Part shown: piece after piece, positions 26,302-34,348 of the stretch
Numbering within the stretch: the stretch's first letter is position 1
Layout of the letters: the number at the start of each line of letters is the position of its first letter
Assembly (NCBI RefSeq): GCF_009827055.1
Contig: NZ_WUMK01000001.1
Coordinates: 186,001 to 250,000 of the forward strand
Direction: 5' to 3'
Length of the DNA stretch: 64,000 bases
From: Shinella kummerowiae
GTDB lineage: Bacteria; Pseudomonadota; Alphaproteobacteria; Rhizobiales; Rhizobiaceae
The notes under the pieces: model-generated
The model's input: only the letters and a program-made list of their open reading frames with translations
What the model was told of the DNA's origin: nothing
Databases searched by the model: none
Translations under genes and position numbers: made by a program

Positions 26302-26604
26302 ATGGCAGACCGCATCATCGTCTACTGGCGTGACATCCCCGCCCAGGTCATCATCAAGAAGGGCCGCACGACGGCCAAGCGCGAACTGTCGCTACGCTTC
26401 ACAGAGGCAATCGACATGTGCGCAATGCGCACGGGTGCCGCCGAAACCGACGATTACCTCGCCGAATGGCGCAAGGCTGATCCGGTGCAAGTTTCCGACG
26501 ACCTCGAAGCCGAAGCTGACAAGGCCGCCGCCGAATTCGAGGAAGCCTACGACCGCGAACGCCTCGTCAGCCTGGTCAAATCCGGAGGCCGCGAGAATGG
26601 CTGA
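26302..26604 (+). CDS. PF13769-like small protein (annotated elsewhere as virulence factor)
   Basis: 100 residues from ATG 26302 (GAGGAGAATTTTCGAC upstream). Starts MADRIIVYWRDIPAQVIIKK, then RELSLRFTEAIDMCAMRTG, matching a small protein family labelled virulence factor on weak grounds. Acidic C terminus. Its last 8 bases overlap the MetV-like gene, so the two are translationally coupled. In this operon it is more likely a helper of the methylene-THF reductase or corrinoid system than a virulence factor (inference). Confidence 0.65.
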   Translation: MADRIIVYWRDIPAQVIIKKGRTTAKRELSLRFTEAIDMCAMRTGAAETDDYLAEWRKADPVQVSDDLEAEADKAAAEFEEAYDRERLVSLVKSGGRENG

Positions 26605-27178
26605 CCCGAAACCCGGCAATGCCGCGCCTGCCTCGAAGGCCGCCACAGGCGCCTTCACACCGGCTGGCGTGTCGCCGAGCCGCCGCGCGCGCCGCAAATA
26701 TACGGTCCGCCTCTGGGCCGTGCGCAATTCCCGTTTCCTGGAATGGTTCTACCACCGTTTCGCCGACGTCTTCCTGCTGCTGCATCCGGTGTGGAAACTC
26801 TTCGGCTACCAGCGCGTTGAACGGCCGATCACCTTCGTCGAAAAGCACGTGAAGGGTTTCCTCTTCGACTGTCGCATGTGCGGGCAGTGCGCACTGTCGT
26901 CCACGGGCATGTCCTGCCCGATGAACTGTCCCAAGCAGCTTCGCAACGGCCCGTGCGGCGGCGTTCGCGCCAATGGCAATTGCGAAGTGGAGCCGGATAT
27001 GCCCTGCGTCTGGGTCCAGGCCTGGAAGGGCTCGCAGAACATGACCAAGGGGAATGCCATCATGAACGTGCAGAAGCCGGTGAACCAGTCGCTGCGCGAA
27101 ACCTCCTCCTGGCTGCGCGTGACGGCCGAAGCCGCCGCGGCGCGTGAAGCCGCGGCAGCGGCCGGAAAGGACGCCTGA
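26597..27178 (+). CDS. MetV-like zinc/cysteine-rich subunit of methylene-THF reductase
   Basis: 193 residues. It has the PF12225 pattern (methylene-THF reductase C-terminal) with eight cysteines: Cys92, 95, 98, 107, 111, 120, 129 and 137 (CRMCGQC, CPMNCPK, GPCGG, GNCE, PCVW). In acetogens MetV is the small partner of MetF in a MetVF enzyme. Here metF follows 3 bases downstream. Ala/Pro/Arg-rich N-terminal 30 residues and an Ala-rich C terminus flank the core. An acetogen-type reductase module in a presumed aerobe would suit methyl-THF oxidation. Confidence 0.85.
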   Translation: MADPKPGNAAPASKAATGAFTPAGVSPSRRARRKYTVRLWAVRNSRFLEWFYHRFADVFLLLHPVWKLFGYQRVERPITFVEKHVKGFLFDCRMCGQCALSSTGMSCPMNCPKQLRNGPCGGVRANGNCEVEPDMPCVWVQAWKGSQNMTKGNAIMNVQKPVNQSLRETSSWLRVTAEAAAAREAAAAAGKDA

Positions 27179-27181
27179 TCC

Positions 27182-28276
27182 ATGGCGCATATCGACGAGA
27201 ACCCGCTGGGTGCCCACCTGCCGCTCGATCCCCTGCCCGGCCACTCCTCGCTTGGCCGGTTGGAACGCGTTCTGCGGCGCGGCGAGTTCGCGGTCACCAC
27301 CGAACTCAACCCGCCGGACAGCGCCAATCCGGAAGACGTCTACGAACGCGCCGCGATCTTCGACGGCTGGGTGGACGGCATCAACGCCGTCGATGCGTCG
27401 GGCGCCAATTGCCACATGTCTTCCGTCGGCATCTGCGCACTGCTCACCCGCATGGGCTATGCGCCAATCATGCAGATCGCCTGCCGCGACAAGAACCGCA
27501 TCGCCATCCAGGGCGACGTTCTCGGTGGTGCGGCCATGGGCGTGACGAACATGATGTGCCTGACCGGCGATGGCGTTCAGGCCGGCGACCAGCCGGGAGC
27601 AAAACCCGTCTTCGACCTCGACTGCATGTCCTTGCTCGAAACCGTGCGCATCATGCGCGACAACGGAAAATTCCTGTCGGGCCGCAAGCTGACCACACCG
27701 CCGAAGGTTTTTCTCGGCGCTGCCATCAATCCCTTCGCCCCACCTTACGATTTCCGCCCGTACCGCCTCGGCAAGAAGATCGAAGCCGGCGCGCAGTTCG
27801 TGCAGAGCCAATATTGCTTCGACGTACCGATGTTCCGCGAATACATGAAGAAGGTTCGCGACCTCGGCCTGCACGAAAAGTGCTTCATCCTCGTCGGCGT
27901 CGGCCCCATGGCGTCGGCCAAGACGGCAAAGTGGATCCGCTCCAACGTGCCCGGCATCCACATCCCCGATTCCGTCATCACGCGTCTGGAAGGCGCGCAG
28001 GACCAGAAAAAGGAAGGCAAACAGCTCTGCATCGACATCATCAACGAGGTGAAGGAGATCGAGGGCGTTTCCGGCGTGCACGTCATGGCCTACCGCCAGG
28101 AAGAATATGTCGCAGAGATCGTGCATGATTCCGGCGTGCTGAAGGGTCGCAAGCCCTGGAAGCGCGAACCGAACCCCGTCGACCAGCTTGTGGCCGAGCG
28201 CATCGAGAGAACACGCGAAGGCGTCGAACAGAACCAGCAGCAGATGGCGGAAAAAGCCGCCCATCACCCCCATTGA
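27182..28276 (+). CDS. Methylene-tetrahydrofolate reductase, MetF family
   Basis: 364 residues, a MetF-type TIM barrel: FAVTTELNPPDSANPEDVYE near the N terminus (catalytic-type Glu), NAVDASGANCHMSS, ITR-like VLGGAAMGVTNMMCLTGDGV, FLGAAINPF, QFVQSQYCFD and HIPDSVITRLEGAQDQKKEG. Interconverts methylene-THF and methyl-THF. Paired with the MetV-like gene (3-base gap). It differs from the housekeeping MetF for methionine synthesis by its partner and context, so it probably runs toward methylene-THF in C1 catabolism (inference). Confidence 0.9.
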   Translation: MAHIDENPLGAHLPLDPLPGHSSLGRLERVLRRGEFAVTTELNPPDSANPEDVYERAAIFDGWVDGINAVDASGANCHMSSVGICALLTRMGYAPIMQIACRDKNRIAIQGDVLGGAAMGVTNMMCLTGDGVQAGDQPGAKPVFDLDCMSLLETVRIMRDNGKFLSGRKLTTPPKVFLGAAINPFAPPYDFRPYRLGKKIEAGAQFVQSQYCFDVPMFREYMKKVRDLGLHEKCFILVGVGPMASAKTAKWIRSNVPGIHIPDSVITRLEGAQDQKKEGKQLCIDIINEVKEIEGVSGVHVMAYRQEEYVAEIVHDSGVLKGRKPWKREPNPVDQLVAERIERTREGVEQNQQQMAEKAAHHPH

Positions 28277-28366
28277 TCGCGCGCCGGCCACAAGCCGGAA
28301 CGCCGCTTGTAACACCGGAAATCGCGCGCTAGACGTGGTCGAGCGCCCCGCCCCAGAGGACACTAA

Positions 28367-29329
28367 ATGACACGCACCATCGTCGCCTCGGCCACCCGCG
28401 AAATCATCATCGGTTTCGACCAGCCCTTCTGCGTCATCGGCGAACGCATCAACCCGACCGGCCGCAAGAAGCTCGCCGCCGAGATGATCGTGGGCAACTT
28501 CGACACCGTCATCAAGGACGCGCTGGAACAGGTCGCCGCCGGCGCGACGATGCTCGACATCAATGCGGGCGTCACCTCGGTCAACCCGAACGAGACCGAG
28601 CCGGGCCTGCTCGTCCAGACGCTGGAAATCGTCCAGGGCCTCGTCGATATTCCGCTCGCCATCGACAGTTCGGTCACCGCCGCCATCGAGGCCGGCCTCA
28701 AGGTCGCCAAGGGCCGCCCGCTGGTCAACTCCGTCACGGGTGAGGAAGAGAAGCTCGAAGCGATCCTGCCGCTCGTCAAGAAATACGACGTTCCGGTCGT
28801 TGCCATCTCGAACGACGAGACGGGCATCTCGATGGATCCGGACGTGCGCTTCGCCGTCGCCAAGAAGATCGTCGAGCGCGCCATGGATCATGGCATCAAG
28901 CCGCACGACATCGTCGTCGACCCGCTGGTCATGCCGATCGGAGCGCTCGGTGATGCCGGCCGCCAGGTCTTCCAGCTGCTCTATCGCCTGCGCAACGAGC
29001 TGAAGGTCAACACGACCTGCGGCCTTTCCAACATCTCCTTCGGCCTGCCGCACCGTCACGGCATCAATGCCGGCTTCATCCCGATGGTCATCGGCGCCGG
29101 CATGACGTCGGCCATCATGAACCCCTGCCGTCCGCAGGAAATGGAGGCCGTGCGCGCCGCCAACGTGCTCAACGGCACCGATGCGAATTGCTCCAACTGG
29201 ATCATGACCTACCGCGATCACAAGCCAGCGGAAGGCGGTGCCGTTGCAGCAGCGTCTGCAAGCCCGGCGGCCGGCGGTCGCCGTGGTGGTCGTGCTGCCC
29301 GCGCCGGCGCCGGCGCGGCACGAGAATAA
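28367..29329 (+). CDS. Methyl-THF:corrinoid methyltransferase (pterin-binding, MtgA/AcsE-like)
   Basis: 320 residues. Pterin-binding TIM barrel: VIGERINPTGRK (residues 23-34), MLDINAGVTSVN, PLAIDSSVTAAIEAGL and PLVNSVTGEEEKL, then NDETGISMDP and GLSNISFGLPHR, which bind the pterin. Such enzymes move a methyl group between a corrinoid protein and tetrahydrofolate, so this one links the corrinoid protein at 23.7 kb to the MetVF pair. The last 30 residues are a Gly/Arg/Ala-rich tail (GGRRGGRAARAGAGAARE), absent from typical homologues. Confidence 0.93.
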   Translation: MTRTIVASATREIIIGFDQPFCVIGERINPTGRKKLAAEMIVGNFDTVIKDALEQVAAGATMLDINAGVTSVNPNETEPGLLVQTLEIVQGLVDIPLAIDSSVTAAIEAGLKVAKGRPLVNSVTGEEEKLEAILPLVKKYDVPVVAISNDETGISMDPDVRFAVAKKIVERAMDHGIKPHDIVVDPLVMPIGALGDAGRQVFQLLYRLRNELKVNTTCGLSNISFGLPHRHGINAGFIPMVIGAGMTSAIMNPCRPQEMEAVRAANVLNGTDANCSNWIMTYRDHKPAEGGAVAAASASPAAGGRRGGRAARAGAGAARE

Positions 29330-29330
29330 C

Positions 29331-29654
29331 ATGGCGAGCGGGCGGCAGTTTCCTCGCGATGCCTTCAGCCTCTGGCTGCAGGCCCCCCTCGTCATCGCCA
29401 TGCGCTGCCACGAGATGCAGATGGCGGCGCTGACGGGCTCGAAGCAGGATACGGCCGAGATGAGCCGGATGATCACCGAGAAGATGGCTGCCGCGACGGA
29501 AAGCGTCGTGGCGGCCAATTTTGCAGTTGCAAAGGCCATGATGACGGCGGCTTCGCCCTCCGCCACGGCCCGCGCCGTGTCCGAAGCCGCGATCAAGCCC
29601 TATGGCAAGCGCGTGCGCCGGAACGTGCGGCGGCTCGCCGCCAAGAAGGGTTGA
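29331..29654 (+). CDS. Small helical protein co-transcribed with the C1 genes
   Basis: 107 residues from ATG 29331, one base after the MtgA-like stop. Met/Ala-rich helical sequence (MASGRQFPRDAFSLWLQAPL, then TEKMAAATESVVAANFAVAK), basic C-terminal end (KRVRRNVRRLAAKKG). Phasin-like in composition but shorter. No family assigned. Tight spacing means it belongs to the operon and may be a structural or scaffolding element. Confidence 0.65.
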   Translation: MASGRQFPRDAFSLWLQAPLVIAMRCHEMQMAALTGSKQDTAEMSRMITEKMAAATESVVAANFAVAKAMMTAASPSATARAVSEAAIKPYGKRVRRNVRRLAAKKG

Positions 29655-29684
29655 CGGGTTCTACCCCACAGGAAAGTACGATCG

Positions 29685-31757
29685 ATGCGCTACGAAGGTG
29701 AGAACGAGACCATCATGACCGAAGTTTCGGCAAAAGAACCACTGGTCCTCTTCATGCCCTCCGGCAAACGCGGCCGCTTCCCGATCGGTACGCCGGTGCT
29801 CGAAGCCGCGCGAAAACTCGGCGTCTATGTCGAGAGCGTCTGTGGTGGGCGTGCCACTTGCGGACGCTGTCAGATCGAGGTGCAGGAAGGCAATTTCGCC
29901 AAGCACAAGATCGTCTCCTCGCTCGACCACATCTCGGAAAAAGGCCCGAAGGAAGAGCGCTACGAAAAGATCCGCGGCCTGCCGGATGGCCGCCGCCTCT
30001 CCTGTTCCGCCCTCATCCTCGGCGACCTCGTCGTCGACGTGCCGCAGGACACCGTCATCAACGCGCAGGTCGTGCGCAAGGCCGCGACCGACCGTGTCAT
30101 CGAGCGCAACGCCGCCGTCCAGCTGTGTTATGTCGAGGTGGACGAACCCGACATGCACAAGCCGCTCGGCGATCTCGATCGCCTGAAGGTGATGCTCGAG
30201 AAGGACTGGGGCTGGAAGGACCTGCTGATCGCGCCGCACCTCATTCCGCAGGTGCAGTCGATCCTGCGCAAGGGCAACTGGGGCGTCACCGCCGCCATCC
30301 ACCGCGACATGGACTCATCGCGCCCCTTCATCGCCAGCCTGTGGCCGGGCCTCAAGAACGAGGCCTATGGCATCGCCTGCGATATCGGCTCGACGACCAT
30401 CGCCATGCATCTCGTCTCGCTGCTCTCCGGCCGCATCGTCGCCTCCTCCGGCACGTCGAACCCGCAGATCCGCTTCGGCGAAGACCTGATGAGCCGCGTC
30501 TCCTACGTCATGATGAACCCGGACGGCCGCGAGGCCATGACCAAGGCGGTGCGCGAAGCCGTCAACGGTCTCATCGGCAAGGTCTGCGAAGAGGGCCAGG
30601 TCGACCGGCACGACATTCTCGACATGGTGTTCGTCGCCAACCCGATCATGCATCACCTCTTCCTCGGCATCGACCCGACGGAACTCGGCCAGGCGCCGTT
30701 TGCGCTCGCCGTCTCCGGCGCCCTGCAATATTGGGCACATGAACTGGATATCGACGTCAACCGCGGCGCCCGGCTCTACACGCTACCCTGCATTGCCGGC
30801 CATGTCGGCGCGGATGCGGCGGGCGCGACGCTCTCCGAAGGCCCCTACCGGCAGGATCGCATGATGCTGCTCGTCGATGTCGGCACCAATGCGGAAATCG
30901 TGCTCGGCAACCGCCAGCGCGTCGTCGCCGCCTCCTCACCGACAGGCCCGGCCTTCGAGGGCGCAGAAATCTCCTCCGGCCAGCGTGCGGCCCCCGGCGC
31001 CATCGAGCGCGTGCGCATCGACGCGCAGACGCTGGAACCCAAATTCCGCGTCATCGGCGTGGAAAAATGGTCGGACGAAGAAGGCTTTGCCGAGGCTGCG
31101 GCAAGCGTCGGCGTCACCGGCATCTGCGGCTCTGCCATCATCGAGGTCGTCGCGGAAATGTACCTTTCCGGCATCATCTCCGAGGATGGCGTCGTGGATG
31201 GCACGATGGCGGAAAAGAGCCCGCGCATCCTGCAGAACGGCCGCACCTTCTCCTACCTGCTGCATGACGGCGAACAGCGCATCACGGTGACGCAGAACGA
31301 TATCCGCGCCATCCAGCTTGCCAAGTCCGCACTCTATGCCGGCATCAAGCTTCTGATGGAAAAGCAGGGTGTCGATCATGTCGATACGATCCGCTTTGCC
31401 GGCGCCTTCGGCTCGTTCATCGATCCGAAATACGCCATGGTGCTCGGCCTCATCCCGGATTGCGACCTCAACGAGGTGAAGGCGGTCGGCAATGCCGCCG
31501 GCACGGGCGCGCTGATGGCGCTGCTCAACCGCGATCACCGCCGCGAGATCGAAAAGACGGTCAATCACATCGAGAAGATCGAGACAGCGCTGGAGCCGAA
31601 TTTCCAGCAGCTTTTCGTCAACGCCATGGCTCTGCCGAACAAGGTTGATGCCTTCCCGGAACTGGCGAAAGTCGTGATGCTGCCGGAGCGCAAGGTTCTG
31701 TCCGACGACGGCGGTGGTGAAGGTGGCGGACGCCGCAGACGCCGCAGCCGCGAGTAA
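29685..31757 (+). CDS. RACo-like corrinoid reductive activator ([2Fe-2S] + ASKHA ATPase, DUF4445)
   Basis: 690 residues; ATG 29715 is an alternative start, but AGGAAAG precedes 29685. An N-terminal plant-type ferredoxin domain has Cys53, 59, 62 and 107 (CGGRATCGRC ... LSC). A linker follows, then an ASKHA-type domain (about 220-640; IACDIGSTTIAMHLVSL, LLVDVGTNAEIVLGN, GPAFEGAEIS, RFAGAFGSFID). This layout matches RACo-type proteins that use ATP to reduce inactive Co(II) corrinoid to Co(I). A Gly/Arg-rich tail GGGEGGGRRRRRSRE closes the protein. It likely keeps the corrinoid protein active in air-exposed cells. Confidence 0.93.
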   Translation: MRYEGENETIMTEVSAKEPLVLFMPSGKRGRFPIGTPVLEAARKLGVYVESVCGGRATCGRCQIEVQEGNFAKHKIVSSLDHISEKGPKEERYEKIRGLPDGRRLSCSALILGDLVVDVPQDTVINAQVVRKAATDRVIERNAAVQLCYVEVDEPDMHKPLGDLDRLKVMLEKDWGWKDLLIAPHLIPQVQSILRKGNWGVTAAIHRDMDSSRPFIASLWPGLKNEAYGIACDIGSTTIAMHLVSLLSGRIVASSGTSNPQIRFGEDLMSRVSYVMMNPDGREAMTKAVREAVNGLIGKVCEEGQVDRHDILDMVFVANPIMHHLFLGIDPTELGQAPFALAVSGALQYWAHELDIDVNRGARLYTLPCIAGHVGADAAGATLSEGPYRQDRMMLLVDVGTNAEIVLGNRQRVVAASSPTGPAFEGAEISSGQRAAPGAIERVRIDAQTLEPKFRVIGVEKWSDEEGFAEAAASVGVTGICGSAIIEVVAEMYLSGIISEDGVVDGTMAEKSPRILQNGRTFSYLLHDGEQRITVTQNDIRAIQLAKSALYAGIKLLMEKQGVDHVDTIRFAGAFGSFIDPKYAMVLGLIPDCDLNEVKAVGNAAGTGALMALLNRDHRREIEKTVNHIEKIETALEPNFQQLFVNAMALPNKVDAFPELAKVVMLPERKVLSDDGGGEGGGRRRRRSRE

Positions 31758-31925
31758 CCGCACCACGCTGGCGCGGTTACCATATCGATAAACCAATCCG
31801 ACAAAATTCGCTTTGTTTTCGGCAGTTTATCGCCATGGTGCGAGAATAGGGCAAGGCGCTCGCGCGTTGATGAGGATATCGACGGCGTGATCCCTCGCCG
31901 TCCTCCAGCGCACGAAAGCCCGCCC

Positions 31926-32234
31926 ATGTCGCTTGCACGCCTTGCCGCCGCCAGCCTCCTCCTTCTTGCCATAAGCGGCATTGCGCGGGCGCAGGAGGAC
32001 TATGCCTTCACCGGCGAATGGGAGTGCGACGGCGCGCCCTTCGTCTTCAGCTCCACGGTGTACAGCATCGGGGACGACAGCTATGACATTCAGGAGGTCC
32101 AGGAAGGCTCCGACGGCTCCTACACGCTGTTCCTGTCGGACGAGGTCTACATCACTCTCTCCGAGATCACCTCGGACACCCTGGATTTTTCCTCGTCCGA
32201 GAGCAGCCGGACCATGAATTGCCGCAGATATTGA
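31926..32234 (+). CDS. Small exported hypothetical protein
   Basis: 102 residues from ATG 31926. Signal peptide MSLARLAAASLLLLAISGIA cut after ARA, then an acidic mature part with two cysteines (WECDGAPF ... MNCRRY) that could form a disulfide. Similar in style to the next gene, 28 bases downstream. No family recognised. Confidence 0.65.
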   Translation: MSLARLAAASLLLLAISGIARAQEDYAFTGEWECDGAPFVFSSTVYSIGDDSYDIQEVQEGSDGSYTLFLSDEVYITLSEITSDTLDFSSSESSRTMNCRRY

Positions 32235-32262
32235 CGTGCCGATAACAACGAAAGACTTTTCC

Positions 32263-32661
32263 ATGACGAAAGCACGCCTGCTTGCCCTCGCCCTCTCCGT
32301 GACCATCGCCTCGCCTGCCCTCGCCGACACCTATGCGGCGATCAGCAACACGGCGATGGCGATCACCGGCGACATCGAGTTCGACGATTTCGGCATCACC
32401 TTCGAAAATGGCGAGCAGATCACCTTCGACGAGCTTATCGGCGATACGTTCGTGGTGGATGGCAAGACGGTGAATGGCTCTGTCTATAGCATTGCCGAAC
32501 CAAAGGATCCGGTTCTTCTCAATGGCAACCGGCTGTGCGGCCAGCCCGTGACCTATGTCGCCTCCTGGGGCGATGCCGACACCACGACCGTTGCTGTCTT
32601 CTCGACGGACGATGTTCCGACAAGCAACGCGGAAATGTGCGCGTCCTACTCCTACGAATAG
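32263..32661 (+). CDS. Small exported hypothetical protein
   Basis: 132 residues from ATG 32263. Signal peptide MTKARLLALALSVTIASPAL cut after LADT, acidic mature part with paired cysteines (RLCGQPVTYV ... EMCASYSYE). Probably in an operon with the preceding exported protein and ended by the terminator at 32667. Function unknown. Confidence 0.65.
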   Translation: MTKARLLALALSVTIASPALADTYAAISNTAMAITGDIEFDDFGITFENGEQITFDELIGDTFVVDGKTVNGSVYSIAEPKDPVLLNGNRLCGQPVTYVASWGDADTTTVAVFSTDDVPTSNAEMCASYSYE

Positions 32662-32666
32662 GCAGA

Positions 32667-32690
32667 AAGGCCGGGCTCACGCCCGGCCTT
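32667..32690. terminator. Bidirectional terminator
   Basis: AAGGCCGGGC-TCAC-GCCCGGCCTT, perfect 10-bp stem between convergent genes, with A/T at both edges. Confidence 0.7.
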
Positions 32691-32695
32691 CAATG

Positions 32696-33625
32696 TCAGC
32701 AGGCAACCTGCAGCATATCCATCGGCCGGCGCTCGATGCGGGCGAAGGCCGCGCGGATATAGTCCGCCACGGCCAGTGCCGGCGTATCGGCGTCTTCGTT
32801 GACCACGAGGCCGATGAGGTAGTGGCCGAGATCCGGCAATCCGTCCTTCTCACCGAGCGCCACCATGTCGTCGCCGACGAGGAAGCGGGCGAGCGGCGCG
32901 ACGGCAAGGTCGGCGCGGATCGCCGCACGCTGGCCCATATGGTGGGCGCAGAAATAGGCGACGCGGAAATCACGGCCCGAGCGGCTGAGTTCCTCGAGCG
33001 CCCGTGCACGCCAGATGCAGCCTTCCTCCCAGACGGAAACCGGCAGCGGGTTCTTCAGATGCGCATTGCCGCAATTCTTGCCCGCCCAGACAAGCTGCTC
33101 CTTCAGAAGAACCTCCCCCGGCACCGGCATCGTGCCATCGGCCGAGTTGAAGATGGCGAGGTCGAGCCGGCGTTCGGCAACGGCGCGGCGCAGGCTGCTG
33201 CTCGTCTCGATGGAAACATTGACCGCGATTGACGGATAGGTCTCGGCAAACCGTCGCAACACCTCCGGCAGGATAAGTTCGCCCACATCATCGGGCGCGC
33301 CGAGCCGCACCACACCATTCATCTCCGGCATCATGAAGCGCGATACCGCTTCGTTGCTGAGCGCAATCAGCCGGCGCGCATAGGAGAGCAGCACCTCGCC
33401 GTGATGGGTCAGCACGACCGAGCGCGCATCGCGACGGAAAAGCGAGCAACCGAGCAGCTCTTCCAGCTTCTTGATCTGCATGGAAACGGCCGACGGCGTA
33501 CGGTGCACCGTCTCGGCGGCGGTGGTGAAGTTGCCGGTCTCGGCAATCGCCACGAAGGTCTTCAGGATATCGAGCTCCAGCAGGGGGAGCGTCTGGCGCA
33601 TCAGCAGATTCATGCTTGCCTCCAT
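32696..33625 (-). CDS. LysR-family regulator divergent from DUF1127 genes
   Basis: 309 residues (ATG 33625; MNLLMRQ at residue 5 is an alternative). HTH about 18-76 with AAETVHRTPSAVSMQIKKLE, then a substrate-binding domain beginning VVRLGAPDDVGELILPEVL. Related to the LysR protein at 13.6 kb. It stands divergently from two small DUF1127 genes whose upstream regions share TTCGTTKGATTGA. In Brucella and Agrobacterium, a LysR regulator (VtlR) is known to control DUF1127 small proteins; this protein is not obviously VtlR itself. Confidence 0.92.
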   Translation of the reverse strand: MEASMNLLMRQTLPLLELDILKTFVAIAETGNFTTAAETVHRTPSAVSMQIKKLEELLGCSLFRRDARSVVLTHHGEVLLSYARRLIALSNEAVSRFMMPEMNGVVRLGAPDDVGELILPEVLRRFAETYPSIAVNVSIETSSSLRRAVAERRLDLAIFNSADGTMPVPGEVLLKEQLVWAGKNCGNAHLKNPLPVSVWEEGCIWRARALEELSRSGRDFRVAYFCAHHMGQRAAIRADLAVAPLARFLVGDDMVALGEKDGLPDLGHYLIGLVVNEDADTPALAVADYIRAAFARIERRPMDMLQVAC

Positions 33626-33659
33626 GGATCAGAATTTCTGAAGCATAACGTCACTTCAT

Positions 33660-33672
33660 TTCGTTTGATTGA
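33660..33672 (+). promoter_or_regulatory. Shared motif TTCGTTTGATTGA, copy 1
   Basis: Lies between the LysR gene and the first DUF1127 gene, 58 bases before its ATG. It matches 12 of 13 bases of the element at 33968. Candidate LysR-binding half. Confidence 0.5.
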
Positions 33673-33729
33673 AAACCGAGATGGGCGGATAGTCAACCTA
33701 CAGAGACACCGAAGGAAAGGAAAAACGCC

Positions 33730-33948
33730 ATGAAAACGCAAAAATCGTACGCAGCCGGCGCTGATCTTGCCGTTCGTGCCCGCGGAAACGGATTCTACTA
33801 CGCAATACGGCGCTTCGTGGGCGACGCCATCGAGGCGCGCCGCAGGCGCAACACCGCCCGCCATACGGCTGAGGAACTGGAGCAACTGCCTGACTATCTG
33901 AAGCAGGACATCAATTGGCCGACCATCGTCAACCATGAGGAACGCTGA
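33730..33948 (+). CDS. DUF1127 small protein
   Basis: 72 residues. A basic helical core (FYYAIRRFVGDAIEARRRRN) and an ending of the DUF1127 pattern, TAEELEQLPDYLKQDINWPT, in which the usual LsDRxLkDIGl motif is varied. AAGGAAAGG precedes the ATG. First of two tandem DUF1127 genes facing a LysR regulator. DUF1127 proteins in other alphaproteobacteria affect phosphate, carbon or RNA metabolism; the role here is unknown. Confidence 0.8.
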   Translation: MKTQKSYAAGADLAVRARGNGFYYAIRRFVGDAIEARRRRNTARHTAEELEQLPDYLKQDINWPTIVNHEER

Positions 33949-33967
33949 TCTATCCAATCAAATATAT

Positions 33968-33980
33968 TCGTTGGATTGAT
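33968..33980 (+). promoter_or_regulatory. Shared motif TTCGTTGGATTGA, copy 2
   Basis: 76 bases before the second DUF1127 gene. It also forms part of an inverted repeat TCCAA-N13-TTGGA (33954-33976), the shape of a LysR T-N11-A type site. Confidence 0.5.
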
Positions 33981-34055
33981 GTATGAGGTTGCGGCATAGT
34001 GACAATCAAGGTCGCGACCTTTCGAAACCTCCCAAGCTCGAAAGGAACCCTGAAA

Positions 34056-34259
34056 ATGGCAATAGCATTGGAACATCGTCCGGTACGGCGTGCATCGAGC
34101 ACCCGCGATGCCGGCAGCCTGTCGCATATCGTGCGTGAATTCGTCGAACGGACCGTAACCGCCTGGCAGCGCCATCGCGCCGAGCGCGAACAGGAAAGCA
34201 TGCCCTATGATCTCCGCAAGGACATCGGCTACCGCTCCTGGGACAAGACCACACGATGA
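34056..34259 (+). CDS. DUF1127 small protein
   Basis: 67 residues from ATG 34056 with AAAGGAACCC upstream. Core FVERTVTAWQRHRAEREQES followed by MPYDLRKDIGYRSWD, a good DUF1127 ending. Has its own upstream motif copy (33968), so it probably has its own promoter, and is followed by a strong terminator. Confidence 0.82.
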   Translation: MAIALEHRPVRRASSTRDAGSLSHIVREFVERTVTAWQRHRAEREQESMPYDLRKDIGYRSWDKTTR

Positions 34260-34305
34260 CGGATGATTGTTGCGGCAATCCGCCGAAAGACGACGACGCC
34301 AAGCA

Positions 34306-34348
34306 CCGCCGGAGCTGACCTTCAAAAGTCTCTCCGGCGGTTTTCTTT
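34306..34348 (+). terminator. Intrinsic terminator of the DUF1127 genes
   Basis: CCGCCGGAG (34306-34314) pairs with CTCCGGCGG (34332-34340), followed by TTTTCTTT. Confidence 0.85.

Noticed and set aside
26576-29596. A minus-strand open frame of about 1000 codons antisense to the C1 operon.
   Set aside because: Shadow of the high-G+C plus-strand genes (metV, metF, mtgA); those have clear domains, ribosome-binding sites and good codon use, and the antisense frame has none.
32696-33625. Assignment of this LysR protein as VtlR/LsrB.
   Set aside because: Gene arrangement is similar, but the N-terminal sequence does not match what I recall of VtlR/LsrB; only a functional analogy is kept.
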